Positions 26,853 through 34,965 of a stretch of DNA of 64,000 bases are shown here, in pieces; position 1 is the stretch's first letter, and each line of letters opens with the position of its first letter. Position numbers and translations under genes: made by a program. The DNA is taken from the NCBI RefSeq assembly GCF_020424085.1, contig NZ_CP080203.1, positions 868,001 to 932,000 of the forward strand, read 5' to 3'. The DNA is from Mycetocola spongiae. Its GTDB lineage: Bacteria > Actinomycetota > Actinomycetes > Actinomycetales > Microbacteriaceae. Under the pieces are notes generated by a model, which had not been told where the DNA came from, ran no database searches, and was given only the letters and a program-made list of their open reading frames with translations.

Positions 26853-26920
26853 CTGCCCGAAACCGGCCCCGCCGCGGGCCCCGCCCTCCCCTGCCCCCGA
26901 GATCCCCCGGAGACACCCTC

Positions 26921-27580
26921 ATGAGCCCCTCTGCCCGCCGCATCACCCTGATCACCGCGATCCTCTGCGCCCTCATCGCCGGCGTGCTCGCCGTGATCGT
27001 CCTCACCCGCCCCTCCGCGCCCGCGGCCGAGCCCGGTGCGACGCGGCCCTCCGCGGTGGATGCGTCCAGCCATGTGCTCTCCTCCGCACCCAATGAGCGG
27101 GTCGTGGTGGTGGAGTTCCTCGATTTTGAGTGTGAGACCTGTGCCGCGTTCCACCCGATCGTGGAGCAGCTGCGCACCGATTTTGCCGGGGAGGTCACGT
27201 TTGTACAGCGCTATTTCCCGCTGCCGGGACATAAAAACTCGATGACCGCTGCCCTCGCCGCCGAGGCGGCCGCGGGCCAGGGCCGGCTGGATGAGATGTC
27301 CACGCTGCTCTTTGAGAGCCAGGAAACCTGGGGCGAGAAGCAGGACAGCGAGGCCGCCACGTTCCGGCAGTTCGCCCAGGACCTTGGCCTGGACATGGCC
27401 GCCTATGATGCGGCGGTGGCCGATCCCGCCACGCGCGAGCGTGTGATCGCCGATATGGACGCGGGCAAGATGCTCGGCGTCACCGGCACCCCCACGTTTT
27501 TTGTGAACGATGAGCCCGTGCATCTCACGGCCTTCGGCGATATTCGCGCGGCCATCGAGGCTGCCCTCGCCGGGCACTAG
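26921..27580 (+). CDS. membrane-anchored DsbA-like thioredoxin-fold protein
   Basis: 219 residues. An N-terminal signal-anchor (ITLITAILCALIAGVLAVIVLT) is followed by a DsbA-family thioredoxin domain: VVVVEFLDFECETCAAFHPIVEQL with the CxxC active site CETC, FVQRYFPLPGHKNS, an inserted helical region and the cis-proline region VTGTPTFFVND. It probably oxidises or isomerises disulfides in secreted proteins. GGAGAC precedes the ATG. It is convergent with the response-regulator gene 30 bp away. Confidence 0.88.
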   Translation: MSPSARRITLITAILCALIAGVLAVIVLTRPSAPAAEPGATRPSAVDASSHVLSSAPNERVVVVEFLDFECETCAAFHPIVEQLRTDFAGEVTFVQRYFPLPGHKNSMTAALAAEAAAGQGRLDEMSTLLFESQETWGEKQDSEAATFRQFAQDLGLDMAAYDAAVADPATRERVIADMDAGKMLGVTGTPTFFVNDEPVHLTAFGDIRAAIEAALAGH

Positions 27581-27610
27581 CCCCGGCGGCGCCCCGCGGC
27601 CCCGCTCCGG

Positions 27611-28213
27611 CTAAATCCAGCCGCGCTCCCATGCGAGCGCCGCCGCGCTAATGCGCGAATCGGCGTGTAGCTTCATCATCGCGGAGGACGTGTGATTACG
27701 CACCGTGCCGTGCGCGAGGTTCAGCGATTTGGCCACCAGCTTGGTGGAGAGCCCCTCCCGGGTCAGCCTCAAAACATCGCGCTCGCGCGCGGTCAGCGGG
27801 CTCTCCGCCTCGGTCAGCGCGGCCGCGGCCAGGCTCGGATCGATATAGCGGTCTCCCCCGGCCACCGCGCGAATGATCTGCGCGAGCTCGGAGGCGGGCG
27901 TGGACTTCGGCACAAATCCGCTGATTCCCGCCCCCAGCGCGCGCTTCAGGGTGCCCGGGCGGGCGTGCCGCGTCACGAGCACCGCGCGCGTGGTGACCCG
28001 GCGCAGGATCTGTGTGGCGGCGTCCACGCCGTCCAGGCGCGGCATCTCCAGATCCAGGAGCACCACATCGGGGCGATGCTCCACCGCGGCGGCCACGGCG
28101 GCCTCACCATCGGCCACATCGGCCACCACCTGCAGATCGGGTTCCAGCCCCAGCAGCGCCACCAGCGCCCCGCGGATCAGCTCCTCGTCATCGGCAATCA
28201 GGATGCGGATCAT
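27611..28213 (-). CDS. NarL/DesR-type response regulator
   Basis: 200 residues. The receiver domain begins MIRILIADDEELIRGAL, with the acidic pair at 8-9, phospho-acceptor Asp54 in VVLLDLEMPRLDG and the conserved lysine in GFVPKSTP. The C-terminal LuxR-type HTH reads LTAREREVLRLTREG-like sequence with STKLVAKSLNLAHGTVRNHTSSAMMKL. It is translated with the sensor kinase (ATGA overlap at 28210-28213). The NarL/DesR family binds short inverted repeats; the GTGACA-NN-TGTCAC sites at 29498, 29538 and 61179 are the proposed targets. Confidence 0.92.
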   Translation of the reverse strand: MIRILIADDEELIRGALVALLGLEPDLQVVADVADGEAAVAAAVEHRPDVVLLDLEMPRLDGVDAATQILRRVTTRAVLVTRHARPGTLKRALGAGISGFVPKSTPASELAQIIRAVAGGDRYIDPSLAAAALTEAESPLTARERDVLRLTREGLSTKLVAKSLNLAHGTVRNHTSSAMMKLHADSRISAAALAWERGWI

Positions 28214-29478
28214 CGGTTATGGGTCCTCTCGGCGGGTGCGGGGATGCGCACGGTCAGGGTGAAGGTGCCGCCCGCGCGCTCGGCGTGGACGCTTCCGTGG
28301 ATCGCGGCGGCCCGCGCGGTGAGCCCGCGCAGCCCCGTGCCGCCCCCCGCGCGCGCGGAGGCGCCGTCGTTTTCCACGCTCAGCAGATAGGCCCGGCCGC
28401 CGTCCACGGCGTCCAGGGTGATCGCGGCGCGCGTGGCACGGGAATGGCGCAGCAGGTTGGTGGTGGCCTCGCGGATGGCCACGGCCAGCACGGTCCCGGC
28501 GGGCTCGGGGATATTTTCGGCCCCGATATTCAGCGTGCAGTTGATGCCGGCGGAGCGCAGGATCGACGCGGCATTGCGGGCCTCCACCGCGACGGTCACG
28601 GTGCGATAATTATTCACCACGGCGCGGGTATCCTCGAGCGCCTCCCGGCTGATCGTGCGGATCTGCCCGAGCTCGCGCGCCGCCGCCGCGGGGTCCGCGA
28701 TCAGGAGCCGCTCAGCGAGCTCGCTCTTCAGCGCGATCACCTGCAGGTTATGACCCTGGATGTCGTGCAGGTCGGTGGCGAAGCGCAGGCGCTCGCGCGC
28801 GATCGCCAGCTCGGAGGCCAGCGCGCGGGCGCGATCCATGCGCGCAAGCACGTGCAGGCTCCACACCACCGAGACATAGGTGAGCGGGATCAGAATCAGC
28901 GAGAGCGCAAATACGATAAACGTGGGCTCCTCCGCGGTAAACGCGGCCCGGGTGGGGTCCTCGCCCGCGGCCAGCACGGCCGCGAGGCGCACCGCCGCGA
29001 TCAGCAGCATCGCGCCCAGATAGATTCCCACGCGCCACCAGGCGGGCACCAGGCAGATCACGATTCCCGCGCCGGCGGCCGCGGTCATCGACCAGTTCCA
29101 GCCGGCGAACTCCCCGATATTGGCGAGGATCCACGTGGCCGCGGCGGAGGCCAGCAGGACCCAGAGCATCGCGGGCAGCGGTTCCGGCTCGTCCCGCAGC
29201 AGCCGCGGGATCAGCAGCGACATGCTGATCAGGCTCAGCACGCTCAGCAGCGTGAGCGCGATGATCCGGGCGTCCACGGGGGAATCCGTGGCGATCAGCA
29301 GCTGGGTGCCCACAAAACACAGGTTCACAAACCACAGGGTCGCCACGGTATAGCGGCGCACCCGGCCCAGGTCGCTGCGGCTGGTGCGCACCGATTCCGG
29401 TTCGGAGCCGCGCGCTTCGGGTGCGCTCGGCGCGATCCCGCTCGGTTCGGGGCCCCAGGTGTGCCCGGTATCTGTCAT
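28210..29478 (-). CDS. DesK-type sensor histidine kinase
   Basis: 422 residues from ATG 29478. About five to six membrane segments occupy residues 50-210, followed by a HisKA_3 dimerisation helix, RFATDLHDIQGHNLQVIALKSELAERLL, with the phospho-accepting His near 237, and a HATPase domain with LLRHSRATRAAITLDAVDGG and GGTGLRGLTARAAAIHG. The DLHDxxGHxLQVIALKSELA signature is that of the DesK group, which senses membrane state or temperature in Bacillus; the signal here is unknown. An operator-like repeat lies 20 bp before the start, suggesting autoregulation. Confidence 0.92.
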   Translation of the reverse strand: MTDTGHTWGPEPSGIAPSAPEARGSEPESVRTSRSDLGRVRRYTVATLWFVNLCFVGTQLLIATDSPVDARIIALTLLSVLSLISMSLLIPRLLRDEPEPLPAMLWVLLASAAATWILANIGEFAGWNWSMTAAAGAGIVICLVPAWWRVGIYLGAMLLIAAVRLAAVLAAGEDPTRAAFTAEEPTFIVFALSLILIPLTYVSVVWSLHVLARMDRARALASELAIARERLRFATDLHDIQGHNLQVIALKSELAERLLIADPAAAARELGQIRTISREALEDTRAVVNNYRTVTVAVEARNAASILRSAGINCTLNIGAENIPEPAGTVLAVAIREATTNLLRHSRATRAAITLDAVDGGRAYLLSVENDGASARAGGGTGLRGLTARAAAIHGSVHAERAGGTFTLTVRIPAPAERTHNR

Positions 29479-29497
29479 GCTGCCCAGCCTAGCGATA

Positions 29498-29511
29498 GTG
29501 ACATCTGTCAC
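29498..29511. promoter_or_regulatory. perfect GTGACA-TC-TGTCAC operator at the kinase start
   Basis: A 6-2-6 perfect inverted repeat, 20 bp upstream of the sensor-kinase ATG and 40 bp from the next copy at 29538. Likely the response regulator's own site. Confidence 0.7.
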
Positions 29512-29537
29512 GGTCGGCGACGCGAATCGACGCACCC

Positions 29538-29575
29538 GTGACACCGGTCACGGGTGGCCGTGACATCGCGACACT
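29538..29575. promoter_or_regulatory. bipartite response-regulator operator of the serine hydrolase promoter
   Basis: GTGACACCGGTCAC (29538-29551) is followed after 8 bp by GTGACATCGCGACACT (29560-29575). Positions 29547-29575 match 61188-61216 at 28 of 29 bases. The block CTGGAACCAT starts 42 bp after the second half in both promoters. Confidence 0.75.
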
Positions 29576-29609
29576 TCCCGGCCCGCCCGGCCCCGGCCAG
29601 GCTGGAACC

Positions 29610-30683
29610 ATGACAGCATTTCCCCCTCCCCGTATCCTCGCCGCGATCCTCGCGCCCGCCGCCGTCCTGGCCCTCGGCATCGCGGCCATGCCCACTCCCC
29701 CGAGCTTTTCCACCTCGATCACCGGCGACCGCGCGCTTGGCGAATCGCTGCGCCCCGATTTTCTTGAGGCCGGCGCGCTGGACCGCGCGGCCGTGGCCGT
29801 GGTGGACGGCATAAACGTGACCTTCACCGGCTTTGGTGCCGAGAGCGATACCGAGTTTGAGATCGGATCAATCACCAAGGCGATGAACGCCCAGCTTTTC
29901 CAGGACGCAATCGACCGCGGGGAGGTCCGGCCCACCGACCGCCTGGAGGAGCTCCTGCCCGAGCTGCTGGGTACCCCGGCGGGCGGCGTGATCCTGCGCG
30001 ATCTGGCCACCCATACCTCGGGCCTGCCCGGGCTACCCACGGACGCCGGCTCGATGCTCGGGGTGCTGCTCGATTCGCTGCGGCACCAAAATCCCTATCA
30101 CGTGGATACCGCGGAAATGATCACCCTGGCCACCGCCGAAGAGCTGACCACCCCGGGGGAATACGTGTATTCCAACCTGGGGACCGCGCTGCTGGGCCAG
30201 GCCCTGGCCCGCACGGCCGGAATCGATTATGCCGACCTGATCCGGACCCGGCTCTTTGAGCCGCTGGGAATGGGCGATACCCGCGTCACCACGCTCCCGG
30301 GCGAGGAGGGCAAAAATGCCACGACCGGGTTCAGCGCCACGGGTGTGCACGAGAACGCCTGGGCCATCGGCGGCTATGTTCCGGCTGGGGGCGTGCGCTC
30401 AACCGCCGCGGATATGTCCAGCTATGTGGTGGCGCTGCTTGCGGGCACCGCACCGGGTATGGCGGCGCTGGACCCGGTTCCGGGCACGGAGGGCGGCCTG
30501 GCCTGGATGATCCTGGACACCGAAACGGACCAGACCCTGACCGTGCACAACGGCCAGACCGGCGGTTTCTCCTCGTTTCTGATGCTCGACCGCGAGGCCG
30601 GTCGCGGCGTGATCACCCTGAGCAATACCGCCGCGCAGCACCCCGCCGTGGCCTATAACATCCTCACCGGAACGGAAAAATAA
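29610..30683 (+). CDS. secreted or membrane-anchored serine hydrolase, beta-lactamase class C/DD-peptidase fold
   Basis: 357 residues starting MTAFPPPRILAAILAPAAVLALG, a signal peptide or anchor. The active-site motifs of the penicillin-binding/class C family are all present: SITK (87-90) with the nucleophilic serine, YSN (187-189) and HNG (313-315) replacing KTG, as in many carboxypeptidase-like or esterase members. It acts outside the membrane, perhaps on peptidoglycan, D-amino peptides or esters. The ATG lies within the conserved CTGGAACCAT promoter block, so the mRNA is probably leaderless. Its promoter carries the bipartite operator shared with the hydrolase at 61306. The next gene overlaps by 1 bp (TAATG). 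Confidence 0.9.
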   Translation: MTAFPPPRILAAILAPAAVLALGIAAMPTPPSFSTSITGDRALGESLRPDFLEAGALDRAAVAVVDGINVTFTGFGAESDTEFEIGSITKAMNAQLFQDAIDRGEVRPTDRLEELLPELLGTPAGGVILRDLATHTSGLPGLPTDAGSMLGVLLDSLRHQNPYHVDTAEMITLATAEELTTPGEYVYSNLGTALLGQALARTAGIDYADLIRTRLFEPLGMGDTRVTTLPGEEGKNATTGFSATGVHENAWAIGGYVPAGGVRSTAADMSSYVVALLAGTAPGMAALDPVPGTEGGLAWMILDTETDQTLTVHNGQTGGFSSFLMLDREAGRGVITLSNTAAQHPAVAYNILTGTEK

Positions 30684-31039
30684 TGACTGTCCTGAATCTG
30701 ATTCTTGCGGGCCTCCCGGCCGTATTTTCCGCGCTCTTCCTGCTCCGGGCCTGGCGCCAGGGCCGGTTTAGCCTGCGCGACCGGGTGGGTGCACTCGCCG
30801 AGCTACTCGGTGTCGCGGCCGTATTTGCGGCCGGCGCGCTGCTCGTGGACTGGTCGCGGGCCCCCGTGCTGCTGTGGATCCTCGCGGTGGCCTTCCTCGC
30901 GACCGCCGTGCTCGCCCTGGTGCTGCGCTGGGCGAATCTGCCGTGGCTGCGAGCCCGCCGGCGCACCGTGCCTCGGCTGATCCGCCTCGGCCTGGGCGCG
31001 GTGGCGGCGCTGGGACTGATCGGTTTTGCCGCGCTCTAG
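30683..31039 (+). CDS. small four-helix membrane protein
   Basis: 118 residues with four hydrophobic stretches (LILAGLPAVFSALFLL, LAELLGVAAVFAAGALLV, APVLLWILAVAFLATAVLALVL, LIRLGLGAVAALGLIGFAAL) separated by basic loops. No family is recognised. Its start codon shares the A of the hydrolase stop, so it is translationally coupled to the serine hydrolase and may be its membrane partner or immunity-like protein. That role is inferred only from coupling. Confidence 0.75.
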   Translation: MTVLNLILAGLPAVFSALFLLRAWRQGRFSLRDRVGALAELLGVAAVFAAGALLVDWSRAPVLLWILAVAFLATAVLALVLRWANLPWLRARRRTVPRLIRLGLGAVAALGLIGFAAL

Positions 31040-31062
31040 CCGGCCACTGCTAGGATTTTGGG

Positions 31063-31521
31063 GTGAATTCCCCGCCGATCCGCATCGTACTGAACCCCGA
31101 TCCCGCGCGCCATCCCGAGTTGGTACCCCTCTGGCGCGCGGCCGTGGAGGCCACCCATGCGTTCCTGACCCCGGCGGATATCGCCGGCTATGAGGGGCGG
31201 CTGCTGCGGGATTATTTCCCGCAGGTGACCCTCGCGGTGGCGCAGCGCGGGGAGCAGATCCTGGGCTTTTCCGGAACCCACGCGGGAAACCTGGAGATGC
31301 TTTTTATCGATCCGGCCTGGCACGGGCGGGGCGTGGGCAGCGCGCTGCTCGCCGAGGCCCGGGGCCGCTTCCCGGCCCTGACCGTGGACGTGAACGAGGA
31401 GAATCCCGCGGCCGTGGGGTTTTATCTCGCGCGCGGATTTATCCGCATCGGGCGCTCGGCCACCGACGGAGAGGGACGCCCCTTTCCGCTGCTGCACCTG
31501 GCGACCGCGCTACCCGAATAA
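31063..31521 (+). CDS. GNAT-family acetyltransferase
   Basis: 152 residues from GTG 31063. GNAT core: LVPLWRAAVEATHAFLTPADI, LEMLFIDPAWHGRGVGSALLAEARGRF (acetyl-CoA loop Q/RxxGxG/A as HGRGVGSA) and DVNEENPAAVGFYLARGFIRIGRS. It resembles YjaB/PhnO-like enzymes acting on small amines. The gene begins 23 bp after the membrane-protein gene and could be the third gene of the serine-hydrolase transcript. It ends at a hairpin. Confidence 0.88.
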   Translation: MNSPPIRIVLNPDPARHPELVPLWRAAVEATHAFLTPADIAGYEGRLLRDYFPQVTLAVAQRGEQILGFSGTHAGNLEMLFIDPAWHGRGVGSALLAEARGRFPALTVDVNEENPAAVGFYLARGFIRIGRSATDGEGRPFPLLHLATALPE

Positions 31522-31539
31522 TTCCTCTACCGCCTCGCT

Positions 31540-31582
31540 GCGGGCGGCACGGCGCTGAATATCCCCGCACCGTGCCGCCCGC
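31540..31582. terminator. perfect GC-rich hairpin between convergent genes
   Basis: GCGGGCGGCACGG (31540-31552) pairs perfectly with 31570-31582 around a 17-base loop. No T-run. Confidence 0.7.
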
Positions 31583-31614
31583 GCCCGGGTCCCCCACCCG
31601 GGCGCTCCCCCGGT

Positions 31615-32616
31615 TTAGCGCGCGCTGAACGCGGCGTCGAAGGCGGCCTCGGGGGCCGCAAAGGCATTGCGTCGAATGAACTCAAGCGCCTCGGGCGCGC
31701 CGAGGAGCCGATCCATCCCGGCGTCCTCCCACTCCACCGAGATCGGGCCCGCATAGCCGATGCTGTTCAGCGCGCGGAAGCTCGCCTCCCACGGCACGTC
31801 CCCGCGGCCCGTGGAGATGAAGTCCCAGCCGCGGCGCGGATCCGCCCAGGCCAGGTGCGAGCCGAGCCGCCCGTTGCGGCCATTGCCCACGTTGAGCTTC
31901 ACGTCCTTGCAGTCCACGTGGTAGATCCGCTCGGCAAATTCCACGATAAAACCCACCGGGTCCAGTTCCTGCCAGATGAAATGGCTCGGGTCCCAGTTCA
32001 GCCCAAAGGCCTCGCGATGCCCGATGGCCTCCAGCGTGCGCACCGTGGTCCAATAGTCATATGCGATCTCGCTCGGGTGTACCTCGTGTGCAAAGCGCAC
32101 CCCCACCTCGTCAAAAACATCGAGGATCGGATTCCAGCGGTCCGCAAAATCGGTATAGCCGGCGTCCACCAGCTCCTGCGATACCGGCGGGAACATCGCC
32201 ACATATTTCCAGATACTGGAGCCGGTGAAGCCCACCACGGTTTTTACGCCGAGCCTCGCGGCCAGGCGCGCGGTATCCTTCATCGCCTCCGCGGCGCGGC
32301 GGCGCACCCCCTCGGGCTCGCCATCGCCCCAGACCGCATCGCTCAGCACATCGCGGTGGCGGGAATCGATCGGGTCATCACATACGGCCTGCCCGGTGAG
32401 ATGATTCGAGATCGCATACACGTCGAGATTATATTTTTTGAGGATCGCCAGCCGGTCGGCGATATATGCGTCGTCATCCCAACGACTGCTATCCAGGTGG
32501 TCGCCCCAGCAGGCTATCTCCAGCCCGTCATAGCCCCAACCGGAGGCCAGGCGGGCCACCTCCTCAAAGGGAAGATCGGCCCACTGGCCGGTGAACAGGG
32601 TGATCGGTCGCGTCAT
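31615..32616 (-). CDS. sugar phosphate isomerase/epimerase (AP-endonuclease-2-like TIM barrel)
   Basis: 333 residues. The TIM-barrel isomerase pattern begins ITLFTGQWADLPFEEVARLASGWGYDGLEIACWGDHLD, then AHEVHPSE, LNWDPSHFIWQ, IYHVDCKDV and GPISVEWEDAG. These supply the Glu/Asp/His/Glu metal ligands of the xylose-isomerase-like family. It follows the Gfo/Idh/MocA gene by 36 bp in one operon. Such pairs degrade unusual sugars, inositols or 3-keto-glycosides; the exact substrate cannot be read. Confidence 0.9.
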   Translation of the reverse strand: MTRPITLFTGQWADLPFEEVARLASGWGYDGLEIACWGDHLDSSRWDDDAYIADRLAILKKYNLDVYAISNHLTGQAVCDDPIDSRHRDVLSDAVWGDGEPEGVRRRAAEAMKDTARLAARLGVKTVVGFTGSSIWKYVAMFPPVSQELVDAGYTDFADRWNPILDVFDEVGVRFAHEVHPSEIAYDYWTTVRTLEAIGHREAFGLNWDPSHFIWQELDPVGFIVEFAERIYHVDCKDVKLNVGNGRNGRLGSHLAWADPRRGWDFISTGRGDVPWEASFRALNSIGYAGPISVEWEDAGMDRLLGAPEALEFIRRNAFAAPEAAFDAAFSAR

Positions 32617-32652
32617 GACGCTGCCTTCCTCGCTATCGTGATGGTGATGGGT

Positions 32653-33801
32653 TTAAACCGTGGTCCAGGCGCTGCCGTTATCGGCGCTCTCCTCCACCGC
32701 CGTCAGCACGCGCTGCACGCGCAGGCCCTCGGCAAAGCTGGGCGCGGGGTTCTCGCCCGCGCGAATGGCCAGCACCAGGTCCCGGGCCTGATGGGAAAAG
32801 CCGTGCTCATAGCCCAGCAGGTGTCCCGCGGGCCACCAGGCCTCCAGATAGGGATGCCCCGGATCGGTCACCATGATCCGTTTAAACCCCTGCTCGGTGG
32901 CCGGTTCGGTGGAGTCGTAGAGGCCCAGCTCGTTGAGGGATTCCAGGTCAAAGCTGAGCGCCCCGCGCGAGCCGGCAATCTCGATCCGCAGCGAGTTTTT
33001 GCGTCCGGTGGCAAAGCGGGTGGCCTCAAAGGAGCCCAGATAGCCCGGGCCAAAGCGCGCGGTAAACAGCGCCAGGTCGTCCACCGTGACCGGACCGTAG
33101 TGGCTGCCGCCCGCGGTCAGCGGCCGCTCGGGCACGATGGTCTGCAGGGTTCCGGAGACCCCCTCGATCTGATCCCCGGTGATGTACTGGGCGAGGTCAA
33201 TCGCATGCGCCCCGATATCGCCGAGCGCCCCCGAGCCGGCGTGCTCGCGCTGCAACCGCCAGGCCAGCGGATCGCTCTCCTCGGTGAGCCAGTCCTGAAG
33301 ATAGGAGGCACGCACCTGGCGCACGGTGCCGATGCGTCCTGCCCGCACCAGCTCGCGGGCGAGGGCCACCGCGGGCACCCGGCGATAGGTGAAGCCCACC
33401 ATCGAGCGCACGCCCGCGGCCTCGGCCCGCTCCGCGGCGCGGGTCATCTCGGCGGCCTCGGCCACGGTATTGGCCAGGGGTTTTTCACACAGCACGTGTT
33501 TTCCGGCGGCGAGTGCCGCGAGGGCGATCTCGGCGTGGGAGTCGCCCGGGGTCACGATATCCACGATGTCGATATCCTCGCGGGCGATCGCGGCGCGCCA
33601 GTCCACGCCGCTCTCGGCCCAGCCCCATTGTTCGGCCGCGGCGGCGGTTTTTTCGGGATCGCGGCCCACCAGGAGGGCCATCTCCACGGGTCCGTTTAGG
33701 TCAAAAAAGCTCGGGGCAACCCGCCAGCCCTGGGAGTGCGCGGCCCCCATAAATCCGGCGCCGATCATGGCTACCCGCAGCGCGGGTGAGGAGTTCAACA
33801 C
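32653..33801 (-). CDS. Gfo/Idh/MocA-family oxidoreductase
   Basis: 382 residues from GTG 33801 with GGGAACACC just upstream. The Rossmann motif VAMIGAGFMGAAHSQGW is followed by GDSHAEIALAALAAGKHVLCEKPLANT (EKP motif) and GALGDIGAHAIDLAQYITGD, containing the His/Asp active-site region. The length is usual. The first gene of a two-gene operon with the isomerase, it would make a keto-sugar that the isomerase processes. A 16-bp near-palindrome 28 bp upstream is the probable operator. Confidence 0.92.
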   Translation of the reverse strand: MLNSSPALRVAMIGAGFMGAAHSQGWRVAPSFFDLNGPVEMALLVGRDPEKTAAAAEQWGWAESGVDWRAAIAREDIDIVDIVTPGDSHAEIALAALAAGKHVLCEKPLANTVAEAAEMTRAAERAEAAGVRSMVGFTYRRVPAVALARELVRAGRIGTVRQVRASYLQDWLTEESDPLAWRLQREHAGSGALGDIGAHAIDLAQYITGDQIEGVSGTLQTIVPERPLTAGGSHYGPVTVDDLALFTARFGPGYLGSFEATRFATGRKNSLRIEIAGSRGALSFDLESLNELGLYDSTEPATEQGFKRIMVTDPGHPYLEAWWPAGHLLGYEHGFSHQARDLVLAIRAGENPAPSFAEGLRVQRVLTAVEESADNGSAWTTV

Positions 33802-33828
33802 GGTGTTCCCTTCGGCACATCCACTTTG

Positions 33829-33844
33829 ATGTTTCATGCAACAT
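33829..33844. promoter_or_regulatory. near-perfect 16-bp palindromic operator
   Basis: ATGTTTCATGCAACAT is symmetric at 7 of 8 base pairs. It lies 28 bp before the oxidoreductase start in an AT-rich promoter. Sugar-operon repressors (LacI, ROK or GntR type) have sites of this kind; none is encoded nearby. Confidence 0.6.
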
Positions 33845-33941
33845 ATCAGTGATCGGGGGCGTTTGGCGAGGGAAATCTTTTGTTTATGGCCGGGCCCTAG
33901 GCTAGACACAGGCCGATCCGATCCGAGGGGGACCCCGCGCC

Positions 33942-34412
33942 ATGGATTTTTTTCCCGTATTCTCCACGCCGGGACTATTGCTGGCGCTCGCGATCCTCGC
34001 ACCCTCGCTGCTCCTGCTGCGCTTCCCCCCGGTCGAGAGCCTGGACCGCGTCATGCGCGCGAGCCCCGTGGCCGAGGGCATCGAGCGCTCGGGGCAGATG
34101 GGCTGCCTCATACTCCTTTCGCTATCCGGCGCAACCGCGGGCACCCGCCCGGCCTGGCTCATCCTCGCCGTCCTGCTGGTGGCCGGCTATTGGGCGCTCT
34201 GGCTGCGCTATCTGCGCGGCGGGCGCACACTGGCACTGCTTTTTGGCCCGCTCGGCGCGGTCCCGATCCCGCTGGCCCTGACCCCGATTGCCGCGTTCGC
34301 GGCCGCCTCGGCCTGGTCGGGCTCGATCCTCCTGCTGGGCGCCACGGTGGTGCTCGCGGCCGGCCATATCCCGGTGAGCATCACCGCGTGGCGCAGCGTG
34401 CGTGACGCCTAG
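33942..34412 (+). CDS. four-helix membrane protein of unknown function
   Basis: 156 residues: LLLALAILAPSLLLL, GCLILLSLSGATAG..., PAWLILAVLLVAGYWALWL, LLFGPLGAVPIPLALTPIAAFAAA and SILLLGATVVLAAGHIPVSI. The ERSGQMGCLILLSL region is distinctive, but I recognise no family. It is convergent with the Lrp gene, sharing CTAG at 34409-34412. Confidence 0.7.
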   Translation: MDFFPVFSTPGLLLALAILAPSLLLLRFPPVESLDRVMRASPVAEGIERSGQMGCLILLSLSGATAGTRPAWLILAVLLVAGYWALWLRYLRGGRTLALLFGPLGAVPIPLALTPIAAFAAASAWSGSILLLGATVVLAAGHIPVSITAWRSVRDA

Positions 34413-34903
34413 ACCGGGCCGGTCAGGGAGCGCGATTCACCCTCGGGCGCGATCTCGGTAAAGAGCTTCATGGTGAGATGCGAGTCGATACGCACCACGG
34501 GCGCGAGCGAGGAGAGCTTTGCGGTCAGGAAGCCCTCATAGGCATCCGAGTCCACCACGGCCACGCGAATATAATAATCCGGCCGGCCAAACATGCGCCG
34601 CACCTCCACCACCTCGTCCATGCCGATGACGTCCTGCTCAAATTTTTCCATCGTGGCGCGGTCATTCACCCCGATATCCACGGAGACCACCACCTCAAAA
34701 CCGCGGCCCATCGCGGCATAATCCACCTGCGCGCCATAGCCCGAGATGATCCCGGCCTCCTCGAGGCGGCGCACGCGACGCAGGCACGGGGGCGGGGTGA
34801 GCCCCACCCGGCGGGCCAGATCCACATTGGACATCCGGCCGTCATGGGCCAGAAGTTCTAAAATTTCACGATCTATCGCGTCGAGGGTAAGTTTATTGCT
34901 CAT
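34409..34903 (-). CDS. lrp: Lrp/AsnC-family transcriptional regulator of brnFE
   Basis: 164 residues from ATG 34903 (ATG 34912 or 34921 also possible; no clear ribosome site). The N-terminal HTH reads LDAIDREILELLAHDGRMSNVDLARRVGLTPPPCLRRVRRLEEAG. The C-terminal RAM domain reads MGRGFEVVVSVDIGVNDRATMEKFEQDVIGMDEVVEVRRMFGRPDYYIRV. It is divergent from brnFE, the arrangement known from Corynebacterium glutamicum, where Lrp senses branched-chain amino acids or methionine and activates the exporter. The same role is likely here. Confidence 0.92.
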   Translation of the reverse strand: MSNKLTLDAIDREILELLAHDGRMSNVDLARRVGLTPPPCLRRVRRLEEAGIISGYGAQVDYAAMGRGFEVVVSVDIGVNDRATMEKFEQDVIGMDEVVEVRRMFGRPDYYIRVAVVDSDAYEGFLTAKLSSLAPVVRIDSHLTMKLFTEIAPEGESRSLTGPV

Positions 34904-34965
34904 GACGACCATATTACGCATAATTTAGGTACAAAATAAGGGCAATTTTTCCCTAATATTGCTAG
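34904..34965. promoter_or_regulatory. AT-rich Lrp/brnFE divergent control region
   Basis: This 62-bp, very AT-rich spacer holds a GCAAT...ATTGC inverted repeat (34942-34962) and AGGG-CAATTTTT-CCCT within it. Lrp proteins bind such degenerate AT-rich repeats. Confidence 0.5.

Noticed and set aside
25544-27577. 677-codon minus-strand frame across the helicase and DsbA genes
   Set aside because: It spans two real genes and a terminator and has no recognisable domain.
31855-33699. 614-codon plus-strand frame opposite the isomerase and oxidoreductase
   Set aside because: Antisense shadow crossing two genes of one operon, with no start signal.
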